Shown in pieces: positions 12,053 to 22,828 of a stretch of 64,000 nt of DNA (position 1 is its first letter; each line of letters opens with the position of its first letter). Below the pieces are notes generated by a model that did no database searches, was not told the DNA's origin, and worked only from the letters and a program-made list of their open reading frames with translations. The DNA is from Brachyhypopomus gauderio. Lineage: Eukaryota; Chordata; Actinopteri; Gymnotiformes; Hypopomidae. The translations under genes were made by a program, and so were the position numbers. The stretch spans positions 13,341,204 to 13,405,203 of the forward strand of contig NC_135225.1 in NCBI RefSeq assembly GCF_052324685.1, in the 5' to 3' direction.

Positions 12053-12474
12053 TACACCGATCAGCAACAACATTGACACTACCTAAACAAGTACATCCCT
12101 TAATAGCAACATTTTTCCCTAATGGCAGTGGTTTCTTTCAACAGCATAACACACCTTCTCACACTGCAGATATTGTTCAGGAATACACTGGGGAACATTA
12201 CAGAACATCTGAGGTGTTGACCTGGCTTCCAGATTCCCCAGATATTCATCGAGCAACTCTGAGATGTGCTGGAAAGGGAAGTCTGATCCATGGAAACCCC
12301 AATTCATATCTTAACATAACATGAATAAGTTAACGTGACATGATTAAGAAACCACAGGACACCTTCAGAGGCCTTGTGAAGTCCATCTCTGAGTGGGTCA
12401 GAGCTGTGTTGGAGACATGAGGGATATCCTCACACTTTTAGGAGGATGGTTTTAATGTCATGGCTGATCAGTGT
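12053..12474 (+). pseudogene. Tc1-like transposase remnant (unit 2)
   Basis: Bounded by the ACACCGATCAGC and GCTGATCAGTGT ends typical of a fish Tc1-like family. The interior reads as a decayed DDE C-terminal part: an FPNGSGFFQQ segment, followed by HTA and by LTWLPDSPD, with the family's Asp-Asn-Ala-Pro-Cys-His motif altered. Frameshifted and far shorter than the 340-residue transposase. Homologous to the remnant in unit 1. Confidence 0.75.
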
Positions 12475-12488
12475 AGTTGCTTCTCATA

Positions 12489-13194
12489 TTTCTTCTTCTT
12501 TTGGCAATTCCCGTTTAGGGGTCGCCACAGCGGATCAAACTCCTCCAAACTCTTCCACGTGTCCTGAGTGTCCTCCACTGACACACCAGCCACTGTCATA
12601 TCCTCTACCACTGCATCCATAAACCTCCTCTTAGGTTTACCTCTCCTCTTGACTGGAAGTTCTATTCTCAAGACCCTCCTACCAATATACCTCTCCTCCC
12701 TCCTCTGTACATGTCCAAACCATCTCAATCTCGCTTCTCTGCCTTTATCTCCAAAACATGCTACATGTGCTGATCCTCTAATAAACTCATTTCTGATCCT
12801 ATCCTTCCTCGTCACTCCAAATGAGAATCTCAACATCATCATCTCAGACACCTCCATCTCCCTCACCTGTCTCTTTGTCAGTGCCACTGTCTCCAGTCCA
12901 CATAGCAGGTCTCACTACTGTCCTATAGATCTTTCCTTTCATTCTAGCCGACACCCTTCTATCACAGATCACCCCAGACACTTAATGCTATCCACACCAC
13001 ACTTCTTTACCTCTCTTTCACTTCCTCCATTACTCTGTACCCTCGATCCTAAGTAGGTAAACTCGTCAACCTTCACCAAATCAACTCCTTGTAACTGGAC
13101 CTGTCCACCGTCTGCCCTCTCATTCACACACATGTACTCTGTTTTACTCCTGCTCACTTTCATTCCCCTGCTCTCCAAAGCATATCTCCATCAG
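12489..13194 (-). pseudogene. 5'-truncated LINE 3' end (RT C-terminal part)
   Basis: A perfect 15-bp duplication TAGTTGCTTCTCATA (12474-12488 and 13195-13209) marks a complete LINE insertion in minus orientation. It ends in a (GAA)-rich tail at the low-coordinate side and is 5'-truncated at 13194. The minus strand keeps an open frame (12468-12887) for the region after the RT core, including LRWFGHVQRREERYIGRR and a basic KRRGKPKRRF stretch, a wording common in RTE-like and related LINEs. Only about 140 residues are left, so it cannot encode a working enzyme. Clade assignment is tentative. Confidence 0.75.
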
Positions 13195-13867
13195 TAGTTG
13201 CTTCTCATACATTAAACAATTATTTATGTGATGGAAGGCCTATGTTCAAATACATTGCAAGTTCTGTGCCAAATGAGTTTCACAAGTTCTACCTAAAGAC
13301 CCTGCACATAACAATCTGATTCACATGCATTCTAACCACAGCAAGGTGCAAATGAATAGATGTTTGTCAACAAACGTCTCCTCATACTGGCAAAATGTAT
13401 GTCCTTCATACTTTACTTTTACATGTATAGACTCATGAACTCAGTTTAAAACTATAATGTGACATACTGGTTTACTTTCTACTGTTATTTTTGGTAGTAG
13501 TTATCAACACCTGTCTGGTCCCCTTGAACCCCAAGTGAATAAAAAGCAGAAGCAAAACACTTCATATATCTGCCTTATATGAATAGGTTATTTAAAAAGT
13601 TCTAATCTCTTGATTAGTTGTTTTCTTCCATAATTGTTTGTATTTCTGCTTTTGCTTTGGGAGGAGTTTAAGAAGAACAACACCCTTGAGTCGCAAGTGA
13701 ATAAAAGTCAGAAGTGTTCACCCACTGCAAAAAAATTAACAGGAAGTCATCTTGTTAACTAGATCTATAATCTTTAAACATTTTCAAAAAAAGTTTTAAA
13801 GGTTTTCAAAACTGTCCTCCCAGGCTAGCTGATTCCACTCAGTCTGTCCTACATCTGGAGTAACATC

Positions 13868-15179
13868 TGTAACCCTATGAAAATATAATATCCTTTAATA
13901 ATAAATAATTTACATAGAGTTCATGATTGAATAAAAAAGGTTTAGTTTAAAAAGGTTAAAAACATTTAGACCTTTGATAATGAATGTTCATTACATTGAG
14001 TGTGTGGTGACGTTAGGTTAAAGGAGAATGTAATGCAATATGCATACAGGGTTTTTATGTATTTATTTGTTTGTTTCATTATTATTTTATGAAGTTGGAA
14101 AATAGTAGAAAGATGTTTCTATTAACGGGAAGGAAATTTCTAAAGATACTTAATCTTTCGTAATGTTTTAATTTCGGTAACCAATCAGAAGCTTGAGAGG
14201 TGAGAGATTGCGAGAGTGTGGTAGTGAATTGGAGAGAAAGGGAAGAACGGAGATACTGATGAGTGTATATATTAAGTCTGAATCCGCTATGAGAAGTAAA
14301 AGTGGAAATATGTAATCCATGTATTTCTGACCAGTAATCATAGTAGTAACTTTAGTGACCAACGAGGGAACTTATACCGTTACTACAATCACTTTGGGAC
14401 TGGTTATGAAAACCTACTGCTAATCGCGGTAAAAGTTCAGACAGTCGCCATTGTCATTTCTGTAAGTTCAGGAGCTAGCTTTGTCGTGTGTCTTAGAAAA
14501 CGGACATTGTTCGCCAGTCCGGGGAGCAGGCTGTGTCGTTTAAGGAGACAGAGGACATTGCCTAAACTACAGGAGACGTTTAAACCGCGGCAAACATCGT
14601 TCGCAGCGAGGTGTGGTTCAACACGTGTTGCGCATGCCTGCAGCTCGTGGACGCGGTGCTAGCAGGAGCCAGGAATCTTTTATAGCATACGCCATCACAT
14701 CTCATTCGAGGCCTACTCGGATTTATTTCTACGCACTCAAGCATCTCTTTTGCATCAAAAGCGCTGACGTTGGGGTATTTCCTTATAGTTGCCGGCTATA
14801 AGTTTCCTTTTCTATTTTCTATATTCTGCGTTACAAGAGTGTATTACTGGGAAAAGTATATTTGGATGTATTCTTTATGAATCTTTTGTTTACCGTGTTT
14901 AAAGAGAACTAAGGGAATATTGTAAGGATTTAAAGCTATGCCAGAGGGGTATAGAATATTTAGTTTATAACTGAAATAGACTAAACACTAGTTTACTATT
15001 CATTTAAGTTTGTATGTGGGTTTATGTGTGCATTTTAAGTAAACTAACATTTGTTTTAAACCTCTTGATTTATTTATTATTACCAAGGTATAGCCTAATT
15101 TAATAACTTAATGGTTATAGAGGACCTAGGGTAGCTAAACCCCTGCGTGATTTCCTGAAAGGAGCAACGGGGCGCTACA
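13868..15179 (+). repeat. 5' LTR of PNMA-type gypsy element (1312 bp)
   Basis: Begins TGTAACCC and ends GCGCTACA. The 3' LTR at 21458-22769 has exactly the same length; the only difference seen by eye is A at 14089 against C at 21679. A TATA-like TATATATTAA lies near 14263. The flanking duplication CATC (13864-13867 and 22770-22773; ACATC counting the shared A) confirms the limits. Confidence 0.95.
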
Positions 15180-15185
15180 TAAAAT

Positions 15186-15203
15186 TGGAGGCACCGCTGG
15201 GAT
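15186..15203 (+). other. Primer-binding site complementary to tRNA-Thr
   Basis: The 18 bases TGGAGGCACCGCTGGGAT start six bases after the LTR end. Their reverse complement is the CCA-tailed acceptor and T-arm end of vertebrate tRNA-Thr(AGT) as I know it. This gives the likely primer for minus-strand DNA synthesis. Confidence 0.8.
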
Positions 15204-15402
15204 TGGATTGGGTAAACCTATGGTTTTATTTTGTGCATTTAGGGTTAATTAAATCACATTAAAGGTGTAGTAGGTAAAATACTTAACTCTTTAAAATTGT
15301 ACATTTTCCCTTTTTATTAGTTTTATTATAGTATAGTTTATACTAGTATAGTATAGTATATACAGTAATAGAGTATTATTACTGCATTAATAGCTTTTCA
15401 CT

Positions 15403-18400
15403 ATGGATATTAAGTCGGTACAGTCAGAGCTGGCTACGGAGCTCAGAGAGTGGTGTCAAGGTGAGTTTCTCAAGGAAGAAAATGCCTTACTTGCCCTGGT
15501 GCCTAAAGGCTATGAAGTTGAAGAGATAGAGAAGACTCTTGAAACTGTGAAAGCTTTGGGACGTGTGCGAGTGAAGGGAAGGAGATTTAATACCAAATTG
15601 AACAGATTGAGCGTGCTTTGTGAAACAAGAGAGGAAATTGACCCCACTAGGGTTCCCTCTGAGGTGAGAAGCCTTACAGTGGAAGAATTTTGGCCAGTCA
15701 TTGTCGCAGGTGAGCGTCCTGTTCCTGATGAACCTGGCCAGACCCCATTGAAAGATCTGCTGGATGTCTCGGCGTCCAATGGCTCTGCTGAGTCCATCAT
15801 TCGGGCAGTTGGTGAAGTGTTGTCAAAAATAGAGAGACCTACAGGTGAGAACAGCAGTTATCGTCGCCTAAGGATGTTCTCGGGCACACTACCTACACCG
15901 GTTGGGGAAGAGGCATTGGAACACTGGCTCGAGCAGGCACGTTTAATGGTGGAGGAAAGTGACTGCTCAAGTAAAGAAAAGCGAAGACGCATTATGGAGT
16001 GTCTCAGAGGACCTGCACTTGCAGTAGTGAAAGCAGTGCGAACAGCTGAGGCTGATGTCACGCCTGCTGAGTGCTTGGACGCCATTGAGAGTGCATTTGG
16101 TGCAGCGGAGTCAGGTGAAGACCTCTATTTTGAGTTCAGATTGTTGCAACAAGGGAAAGATGAGAAATTATCCGACTTCTTGAGGCGACTAGAGCAGTCT
16201 CTTACCAAAGTAGTTTCTAAACAGGGTATTCCCCCCAGCCGTGTGGACAGTGCCCGAGTAGAACAACTGCTACGAGGGGCCATACATTCGGACTTGATGC
16301 TGATCCAGCTTAAGATAAGGGAGAGAAGGCAAAACCCACCCAAGTTCTTAGAGTTGCTATCGGAGATCCGGGCTGAAGAGGAATATGCTGCTGCTAGAGC
16401 CAAGCTCAGCTCATCCGTTCGTGGAGTTCATGCCACCAAGGAGGTGGACAGTCGCCAAACGGAAATACTGACCTTGAAAGCCGAGATAAAGGAGCTTAAG
16501 TCATTGTTTGCCACTATGAACACTAAACCATGTCAAGGAGTGAGTGACGATGACAAGGGGTTTATTCCAGTACCAGTTTCAGTGGCTGAGAGCAGTGGAA
16601 ACACTGAGGTTGCAGCGTTAAAGAAGCAAGTGCGCAGGTTGCAGAATAAGTTGACCAAGAGCGACAAAGACTCACATTCTCCAGCCAATGCACTGAGAGT
16701 ACAGCCCTCCAGACCTGCTCACAACGGCCAAAAGCCACAGAAAGTCAAAGCCTCTGATGGGTGCATCTGCTATCGTTGTGGTGAGCAGGGGCATTTCGCC
16801 AACAAGTGCCAAAATGCAGAAAATCAGAGCAAAGTTATTCAAAAGCTCATACAGTCTCTCAAGAGGGCAAAGACAGGGCAGTCACCGTGCCAAGAGACTA
16901 AAAGCCCAGAGGCTGTGTGCCTTAGTAATAAAAGTGAAATTACTGAGGTGGGAGGCTCACACCTTCCCAAAGGCCTAATAGGTCCCTCCTCTGTAGTACA
17001 CGTACGTGTAGATGGCCATCCGTGTGAGGCTGTCTTAGACAGTGGATCACAAATTACCATTATTTTCGAAACATGGTACAAGCAGTATTTGTCAGACGTA
17101 CCAATCCACCCTGTCTCAGGCCTAGCCATATGGGGGTTAAGTGAGAACAGCTATCCATACCTGGGCTATGTTGTGGTAGACATGGAGTTCCCTGAAAGTA
17201 TCAGTGGTTCCACAGAATCCATCTCTGTCCTGGCATTGATATGTCCTGGCCCCAGAACACCTGACCAGATTCCAGTCATCCTGGGGACCAACGCCAGTCT
17301 TTTCAAGCGCTTGGCAAAGGTATGCAGAAAGACTGCCGGCGTGGACTTAGCTGAGACGCTGGGGATACGAACTGAGGAAGTAGTCCAGCCTGGTCCAGAG
17401 ATCGGTGAAGGAGAAGAAGACGTGGGATGTATCCAATGGATGGGTCCTGGGCCCCTGACCATACCTGCTGGTCGAGTCTGTCAGGCCATCTGCCAGGTGG
17501 TGACAGAGGAGTCATTCGACCAAGAGGTATTGATGGTGGACGCTTCGCCCAAACTTCCACTTCCTGCTGGTTTGCTACTGCAGCCAATGGTCGTGCCCGG
17601 TCCAGAGGTGAACGTGAATCATTTTCGCGTCGTAGTACGTAATGAGTCAGTACGTGATACCGTCCTCCCTGTTGGAACGGTAATGGGAAACTTGTGTCCT
17701 GCTGATGCTGTGAGACCTGCTCTACTGCCAAAGAAGACGCCAAGTACTGAGGGGACAGAGAGGTTTCACCCCAGCCTCATTGACTTTGGCGACTCACCCA
17801 TCCCAGAGCACTGGAAGTCTAGACTCCGGCAAAAGGTGTCAGAACGAGCTAGCGTTTTCTCTCTGCATGAATGGGATGTTGGACTGGCAAGAGGAGTAGA
17901 GCATCACATCCGGCTGTCAGACACTAGGCCATTCAGAGAGAGGTCACGGCGCCTAGCGCCTGCTGACATTGAAGATGTACGCAGACATCTACGTGATCTT
18001 CTGAAAGCTGGCATTATCAAGGAGTCCCGTAGCCCATACGCTTCTCCGATAGTTGTCGCAAGGAAGAAGAACGGTAGTGTCAGAATGTGTATCGACTATA
18101 GAACATTGAATGCCAGAACTGTACCTGACCAATACACCACTCCTCGCATTGACGATGCGCTCGACTGCCTCACAGGAAGTAGGTGGTTCTCGGTGCTAGA
18201 CCTACGGTCGGGGTACTATCAGATCGCTATGGCAGAACCTGATAAGGAGAAGACGGCGTTCATCTGCCCATTAGGGTTCTACGAGTTCGAACGAATGCCA
18301 CAAGGTATCACTGGAGCCCCTGCGACATTCCAGCGATTAATGGAGCGTGCAGTAGGGGATATGAACTTGTTACAGGTACTAGTGTACCTTGATGATTTAA

Positions 18401-21384
18401 TCGTGTTTGGGAAGTCCCTAGAGGAACACGAAGAGCGGCTTCTCAAAGTGCTTGACCGACTCGAGGAAGTGGGACTTAAGCTTTCTCTTGACAAGTGCCA
18501 GTTTTGCCAACCAAAGGTGAAGTATGTTGGGCACGTAATATCGGCAGATGGCGTTGCCACAGATCTTGATAAAGTGAAGGCAGTCACCAACTGGCCTCAG
18601 CCAACAGATCTGAAATCCTTGAGGTCGTTTCTAGGATTCTGCGGATATTATAGGAGGTTTGTGGCCAACTATTCAGCGATTATTAGACCCCTCACTGAAC
18701 TCACCAAAGGGTACCCACCCACTCAGAGAGGCAAGAGAAATGTCAAAGAGAAGGATAAGACCTATCTGAAGGAATCAGAACCCTTTGGAGACAGATGGGA
18801 CCAAGCGTGCACAGATGCTTTCCATCGCATCATCCAATGCCTCACTCATGCGCCAGTCCTTGCTTTTGCAGACGCCAACAAGCCGTACATCTTACACACC
18901 GATGCCAGTTTGAAAGGGCTTGGTGCTGTGCTGTACCAAGAACACCCAGAAGGACTCAGGCCAGTTGCTTTCGCGAGCAGAAGAGTGAGTGCTACTGAAC
19001 AACATTATCCTGTGCACCAACTTGAATTCTTAGCACTCAAGTGGGCAATTGTGGATAAATTCCATGATTACCTCTATGGAGCTAAATTCACCGTCCGTAC
19101 AGATAATAACCCCTTAACCTATGTGCTAACGACAGCCAAGCTGAATGCAACAGGACATCGCTGGCTGGCGGCCTTAGCCACATACGACTTTGACATCAAG
19201 TATCGGCCCGGTAAGTCGAACATTGATGCAGACCTGCTTTCCAGAAACTTGGCTGATGAGGAACAGAGAGGAGAGTGGGTGGAGATACCACAGAGTGGAG
19301 TGAAGTCCATTTGCCAGAGGTTGTGTGCTACAGATGATGCTGGAACACCACACAGGTATGTGGACCAGTTAGGTGCATCCCCTGAGTGCATACCTGAGGT
19401 GTTTGCTTTCCCTACTCACCTTAATCTGTGCTCTTTGAAGCAGATGTCTAAATCTGAACTGTTAGAGGCACAGCAGAAGGACAACATCATCCGGAGAGTA
19501 ATGGAAGCCATGAGAGATGAAAAGTGGCCGAATGACAAGGAACTACTTCCTGAAATCACTTTGTTCAAGAGAGAGAGAGACCGTCTTGTGCTGAAAGATG
19601 GACTGCTACAGAGAACAAGCAAGCGACCTTCCGGAGACCTGGTAACACAACTGGTGCTGCCTGCAGAGTTCCGAGGGGCCGTTCTGAAATCCCTACATGA
19701 TGACATGGGACATCTAGGAGTGGAGCGGACGATTGACTTGCTGCGTAGCAGGTTCTATTGGCCCAAGATGACAGCGGATGCTGAACATTATGTCAAAGAC
19801 TGTGGAGAGTGTGTCTTACGAAAAACACCTTGCAAGAGGGCAGCCCCCCTACACCAGATCATGAGTAGTGGGCCGATGGACCTGGTTTGCATAGATTTCC
19901 TCTCCTTGGAACCAGATTCGAAAGGGATCAGTAATGTGTTGGTCGTGACAGATCATTTCACGCGGTACGCCCAGGCATTTCCGACGAGGAATCAGAAAGC
20001 CCTCACTGTAGCCAGAGTCCTGGTGGAAAAGTACTTTGTGCATTATGGCCTGCCGTGCCGAATACATTCTGACCAAGGCAGGGACTTTGAAAGTAAATTG
20101 ATACGAGAGCTCTTGATGATCCTTGGGGTACGGAAATCCAGGACTACGCCCTATCATCCGCAAGGCGATCCACAACCCGAGAGATTCAACCGTACTTTAC
20201 TGTCCATGTTAGCGACCTTGGGGCATGAGAAGAAACGATCGTGGAGTCAGCACATTCCATACGTCGTCCATGCCTACAACAGTACAAAATGTGATTCGAC
20301 TGGGTTTTCACCATATCTACTGATGTTCGGCAGAGAAGCAAAGTTGCCAGTAGATCTGTGTTTCGGTACTTCTGTTGATGGAGCTGGAGACAGACATCAT
20401 TCCAAGTATGTGGGGAAACTGAAGAAGGATCTGCAGGAAGCATATGAACTCGCAAACAAAGCAGCTGACAAGACACATCAAAGGAATAAAAGAGCATATG
20501 ATCAGAAAGTTCGTTTCCAGACTGTTGACATTGGTGACAGAGTGCTCCTGAGAAATGTAGGGTTAAAAGGAAAACACAAACTCGAAAGTCGTTGGAACTC
20601 AGTGCCCTATGTCGTGGTCGGGAGATTACCTAACTTACCCGTATACAAAGTGAGGCCTGAAAGTGGGAAAGGTGGCGTGAAGACCATGCACCGAGATCAT
20701 CTCTTGCCCATAAGCCAGTCCTTGAGAATGCCAGATGTCGAAGGTCCTGAACAGTTGCCCGTGAAACCACGGACAAGGTGGCAGAGGACAAGAACTAAAG
20801 AAAGATCCAAAAGAAACCTGGAAAGAGCACCGCACATGGATAATGATGACACGGATTCATCTTCAGAAAGGGAATATGGGTGGACTCGTGGACCCTACTG
20901 GAAGGGTCTGAGTGAACTCTTACTGGAAGAGGCCCACCGAAAGCCCAGTGCTGCAGACACCAGAGTGGGTGACGAGCCGGAGGGCCAGGAACCCATTGAA
21001 GAGGATGCAAGAGTCTCAAGTGATCATGAGGAAGAGATAGTAGTCGAGGAAGAAGCAGATGGAGTCTCTGATGGCAAGGAATCCCAAAGACCGGATCAAA
21101 ACCTAGAGGAGTCGTCATCTCAGGATGAAGATGATGTCAGCGTAGCCACTTCTGACGCTGATCTCTCTGACTCTGAGGCAGACCAAGTAGTTGAAATACC
21201 TGTTAAAACTCCTAGAGGAAAAACTAGTGCTCCATGTAAGGTTGAGCGTAATCTTAGATCTAGGTCTAGATCTAGAAGATCTGTAAAACCTGTAATTCGT
21301 TTGACATACGATGAACCTGGAAAAGGTAGTGATAGGCCAATCACTATTGTCCACAAGGGTATTGTTATTAAACTAGGTTATTGA
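15403..21384 (+). CDS. Gag-Pol polyprotein, Ty3/gypsy, PNMA-like Gag
   Basis: A single 1993-residue frame from an ATG at 15403. Residues 1-90 resemble the RRM-like N-terminal part of PNMA proteins, and about 150-340 the PNMA/Gag capsid, including EKRRRIMECLRGPA near 192-205. A CCHC zinc knuckle is at C456-C459-H464-C469. Protease motif DSGS is at 546-549; RT follows from about 840 with YLDD at 995-998; RNase H begins about 1160 (Asp1167). Integrase has an HHCC zinc finger from His1432 and catalytic D1498, D1557 and E1593 (58 and 35 residues between them). The C-terminal tail (about 1700-1993) is acidic, then Arg/Ser-rich; no chromodomain seen. Gag and Pol are in one frame, with no frameshift or stop between them, unlike many relatives. 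All expected catalytic motifs are present. Confidence 0.95.
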   Translation: MDIKSVQSELATELREWCQGEFLKEENALLALVPKGYEVEEIEKTLETVKALGRVRVKGRRFNTKLNRLSVLCETREEIDPTRVPSEVRSLTVEEFWPVIVAGERPVPDEPGQTPLKDLLDVSASNGSAESIIRAVGEVLSKIERPTGENSSYRRLRMFSGTLPTPVGEEALEHWLEQARLMVEESDCSSKEKRRRIMECLRGPALAVVKAVRTAEADVTPAECLDAIESAFGAAESGEDLYFEFRLLQQGKDEKLSDFLRRLEQSLTKVVSKQGIPPSRVDSARVEQLLRGAIHSDLMLIQLKIRERRQNPPKFLELLSEIRAEEEYAAARAKLSSSVRGVHATKEVDSRQTEILTLKAEIKELKSLFATMNTKPCQGVSDDDKGFIPVPVSVAESSGNTEVAALKKQVRRLQNKLTKSDKDSHSPANALRVQPSRPAHNGQKPQKVKASDGCICYRCGEQGHFANKCQNAENQSKVIQKLIQSLKRAKTGQSPCQETKSPEAVCLSNKSEITEVGGSHLPKGLIGPSSVVHVRVDGHPCEAVLDSGSQITIIFETWYKQYLSDVPIHPVSGLAIWGLSENSYPYLGYVVVDMEFPESISGSTESISVLALICPGPRTPDQIPVILGTNASLFKRLAKVCRKTAGVDLAETLGIRTEEVVQPGPEIGEGEEDVGCIQWMGPGPLTIPAGRVCQAICQVVTEESFDQEVLMVDASPKLPLPAGLLLQPMVVPGPEVNVNHFRVVVRNESVRDTVLPVGTVMGNLCPADAVRPALLPKKTPSTEGTERFHPSLIDFGDSPIPEHWKSRLRQKVSERASVFSLHEWDVGLARGVEHHIRLSDTRPFRERSRRLAPADIEDVRRHLRDLLKAGIIKESRSPYASPIVVARKKNGSVRMCIDYRTLNARTVPDQYTTPRIDDALDCLTGSRWFSVLDLRSGYYQIAMAEPDKEKTAFICPLGFYEFERMPQGITGAPATFQRLMERAVGDMNLLQVLVYLDDLIVFGKSLEEHEERLLKVLDRLEEVGLKLSLDKCQFCQPKVKYVGHVISADGVATDLDKVKAVTNWPQPTDLKSLRSFLGFCGYYRRFVANYSAIIRPLTELTKGYPPTQRGKRNVKEKDKTYLKESEPFGDRWDQACTDAFHRIIQCLTHAPVLAFADANKPYILHTDASLKGLGAVLYQEHPEGLRPVAFASRRVSATEQHYPVHQLEFLALKWAIVDKFHDYLYGAKFTVRTDNNPLTYVLTTAKLNATGHRWLAALATYDFDIKYRPGKSNIDADLLSRNLADEEQRGEWVEIPQSGVKSICQRLCATDDAGTPHRYVDQLGASPECIPEVFAFPTHLNLCSLKQMSKSELLEAQQKDNIIRRVMEAMRDEKWPNDKELLPEITLFKRERDRLVLKDGLLQRTSKRPSGDLVTQLVLPAEFRGAVLKSLHDDMGHLGVERTIDLLRSRFYWPKMTADAEHYVKDCGECVLRKTPCKRAAPLHQIMSSGPMDLVCIDFLSLEPDSKGISNVLVVTDHFTRYAQAFPTRNQKALTVARVLVEKYFVHYGLPCRIHSDQGRDFESKLIRELLMILGVRKSRTTPYHPQGDPQPERFNRTLLSMLATLGHEKKRSWSQHIPYVVHAYNSTKCDSTGFSPYLLMFGREAKLPVDLCFGTSVDGAGDRHHSKYVGKLKKDLQEAYELANKAADKTHQRNKRAYDQKVRFQTVDIGDRVLLRNVGLKGKHKLESRWNSVPYVVVGRLPNLPVYKVRPESGKGGVKTMHRDHLLPISQSLRMPDVEGPEQLPVKPRTRWQRTRTKERSKRNLERAPHMDNDDTDSSSEREYGWTRGPYWKGLSELLLEEAHRKPSAADTRVGDEPEGQEPIEEDARVSSDHEEEIVVEEEADGVSDGKESQRPDQNLEESSSQDEDDVSVATSDADLSDSEADQVVEIPVKTPRGKTSAPCKVERNLRSRSRSRRSVKPVIRLTYDEPGKGSDRPITIVHKGIVIKLGY

Positions 21385-21444
21385 CGTCAGCAGTAGTTTA
21401 ATAATCTCTTACTGTGTGCGTCTCATGAGGACATGCAGACATTT

Positions 21445-21457
21445 AGAAGGGGGAGGG
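21445..21457 (+). other. Polypurine tract
   Basis: The purine run AGAAGGGGGAGGG lies directly before the 3' LTR and is the expected plus-strand primer for the PNMA-type element. Confidence 0.85.
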
Positions 21458-22769
21458 TGTAACCCTATGAAAATATAATATCCTTTAATAATAAATAATT
21501 TACATAGAGTTCATGATTGAATAAAAAAGGTTTAGTTTAAAAAGGTTAAAAACATTTAGACCTTTGATAATGAATGTTCATTACATTGAGTGTGTGGTGA
21601 CGTTAGGTTAAAGGAGAATGTAATGCAATATGCATACAGGGTTTTTATGTATTTATTTGTTTGTTTCATTATTATTTTCTGAAGTTGGAAAATAGTAGAA
21701 AGATGTTTCTATTAACGGGAAGGAAATTTCTAAAGATACTTAATCTTTCGTAATGTTTTAATTTCGGTAACCAATCAGAAGCTTGAGAGGTGAGAGATTG
21801 CGAGAGTGTGGTAGTGAATTGGAGAGAAAGGGAAGAACGGAGATACTGATGAGTGTATATATTAAGTCTGAATCCGCTATGAGAAGTAAAAGTGGAAATA
21901 TGTAATCCATGTATTTCTGACCAGTAATCATAGTAGTAACTTTAGTGACCAACGAGGGAACTTATACCGTTACTACAATCACTTTGGGACTGGTTATGAA
22001 AACCTACTGCTAATCGCGGTAAAAGTTCAGACAGTCGCCATTGTCATTTCTGTAAGTTCAGGAGCTAGCTTTGTCGTGTGTCTTAGAAAACGGACATTGT
22101 TCGCCAGTCCGGGGAGCAGGCTGTGTCGTTTAAGGAGACAGAGGACATTGCCTAAACTACAGGAGACGTTTAAACCGCGGCAAACATCGTTCGCAGCGAG
22201 GTGTGGTTCAACACGTGTTGCGCATGCCTGCAGCTCGTGGACGCGGTGCTAGCAGGAGCCAGGAATCTTTTATAGCATACGCCATCACATCTCATTCGAG
22301 GCCTACTCGGATTTATTTCTACGCACTCAAGCATCTCTTTTGCATCAAAAGCGCTGACGTTGGGGTATTTCCTTATAGTTGCCGGCTATAAGTTTCCTTT
22401 TCTATTTTCTATATTCTGCGTTACAAGAGTGTATTACTGGGAAAAGTATATTTGGATGTATTCTTTATGAATCTTTTGTTTACCGTGTTTAAAGAGAACT
22501 AAGGGAATATTGTAAGGATTTAAAGCTATGCCAGAGGGGTATAGAATATTTAGTTTATAACTGAAATAGACTAAACACTAGTTTACTATTCATTTAAGTT
22601 TGTATGTGGGTTTATGTGTGCATTTTAAGTAAACTAACATTTGTTTTAAACCTCTTGATTTATTTATTATTACCAAGGTATAGCCTAATTTAATAACTTA
22701 ATGGTTATAGAGGACCTAGGGTAGCTAAACCCCTGCGTGATTTCCTGAAAGGAGCAACGGGGCGCTACA
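21458..22769 (+). repeat. 3' LTR of PNMA-type gypsy element (1312 bp)
   Basis: Same length and sequence as the 5' LTR apart from one seen substitution. Its end abuts the remaining ART leader-exon sequence at 22770, so its promoter, if active, points toward ART gene 2 (coding start 23120). Confidence 0.95.
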
Positions 22770-22773
22770 CATC

Positions 22774-22828
22774 AATGCCATAATCTGAACTCACTGGACC
22801 CAAAGACCACAGCTCAACAGAGATCAGG
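22774..22828 (+). promoter_or_regulatory. Remainder of ART gene 2 leader exon
   Basis: Shares CATAATCTGA and ACTCACTGGACCCAAAG-type wording with the leader exon at about 7345-7410, and ends ATCAG before the donor GTCAGT. The first part of the same exon lies on the far side of the LTR element at about 13840-13867. Inference from unit comparison. Confidence 0.55.

Larger units (their letters stand above)
6358..13209 (+). repeat. ART-locus tandem unit 2
   Basis: Second copy of the ART unit, containing an intact ART gene (7677-8807). The stretch about 6400-7340, upstream of the gene, has only AT-rich flank that matches unit 3 (about 13210-13700), plus a C homopolymer at about 6546-6562. Later insertions in this copy are an LTR (8994-9324), a hAT (10908-11777) and a LINE fragment (12489-13194). 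Approximate limits. Confidence 0.75.
13868..22769 (+). mobile_element. Ty3/gypsy LTR retrotransposon with PNMA-like Gag, apparently intact
   Basis: A complete element of 8902 bp: 5' LTR, tRNA-Thr primer site (15186-15203), one Gag-Pol frame (15403-21384), polypurine tract (21445-21457) and 3' LTR, flanked by CATC. Near-identical LTRs and the unbroken frame indicate a recent insertion. It sits in the leader region of the unit-3 ART gene, between the conserved GAATAAAAG element near 13700 and the leader-exon remainder at 22774, in the same orientation as that gene. No env-like frame is present. Confidence 0.95.

Noticed and set aside
15510..21356. Many antisense frames opposite the Gag-Pol ORF
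   Set aside because: They are shadows of the 1993-codon frame; none has a domain or start context better than chance.
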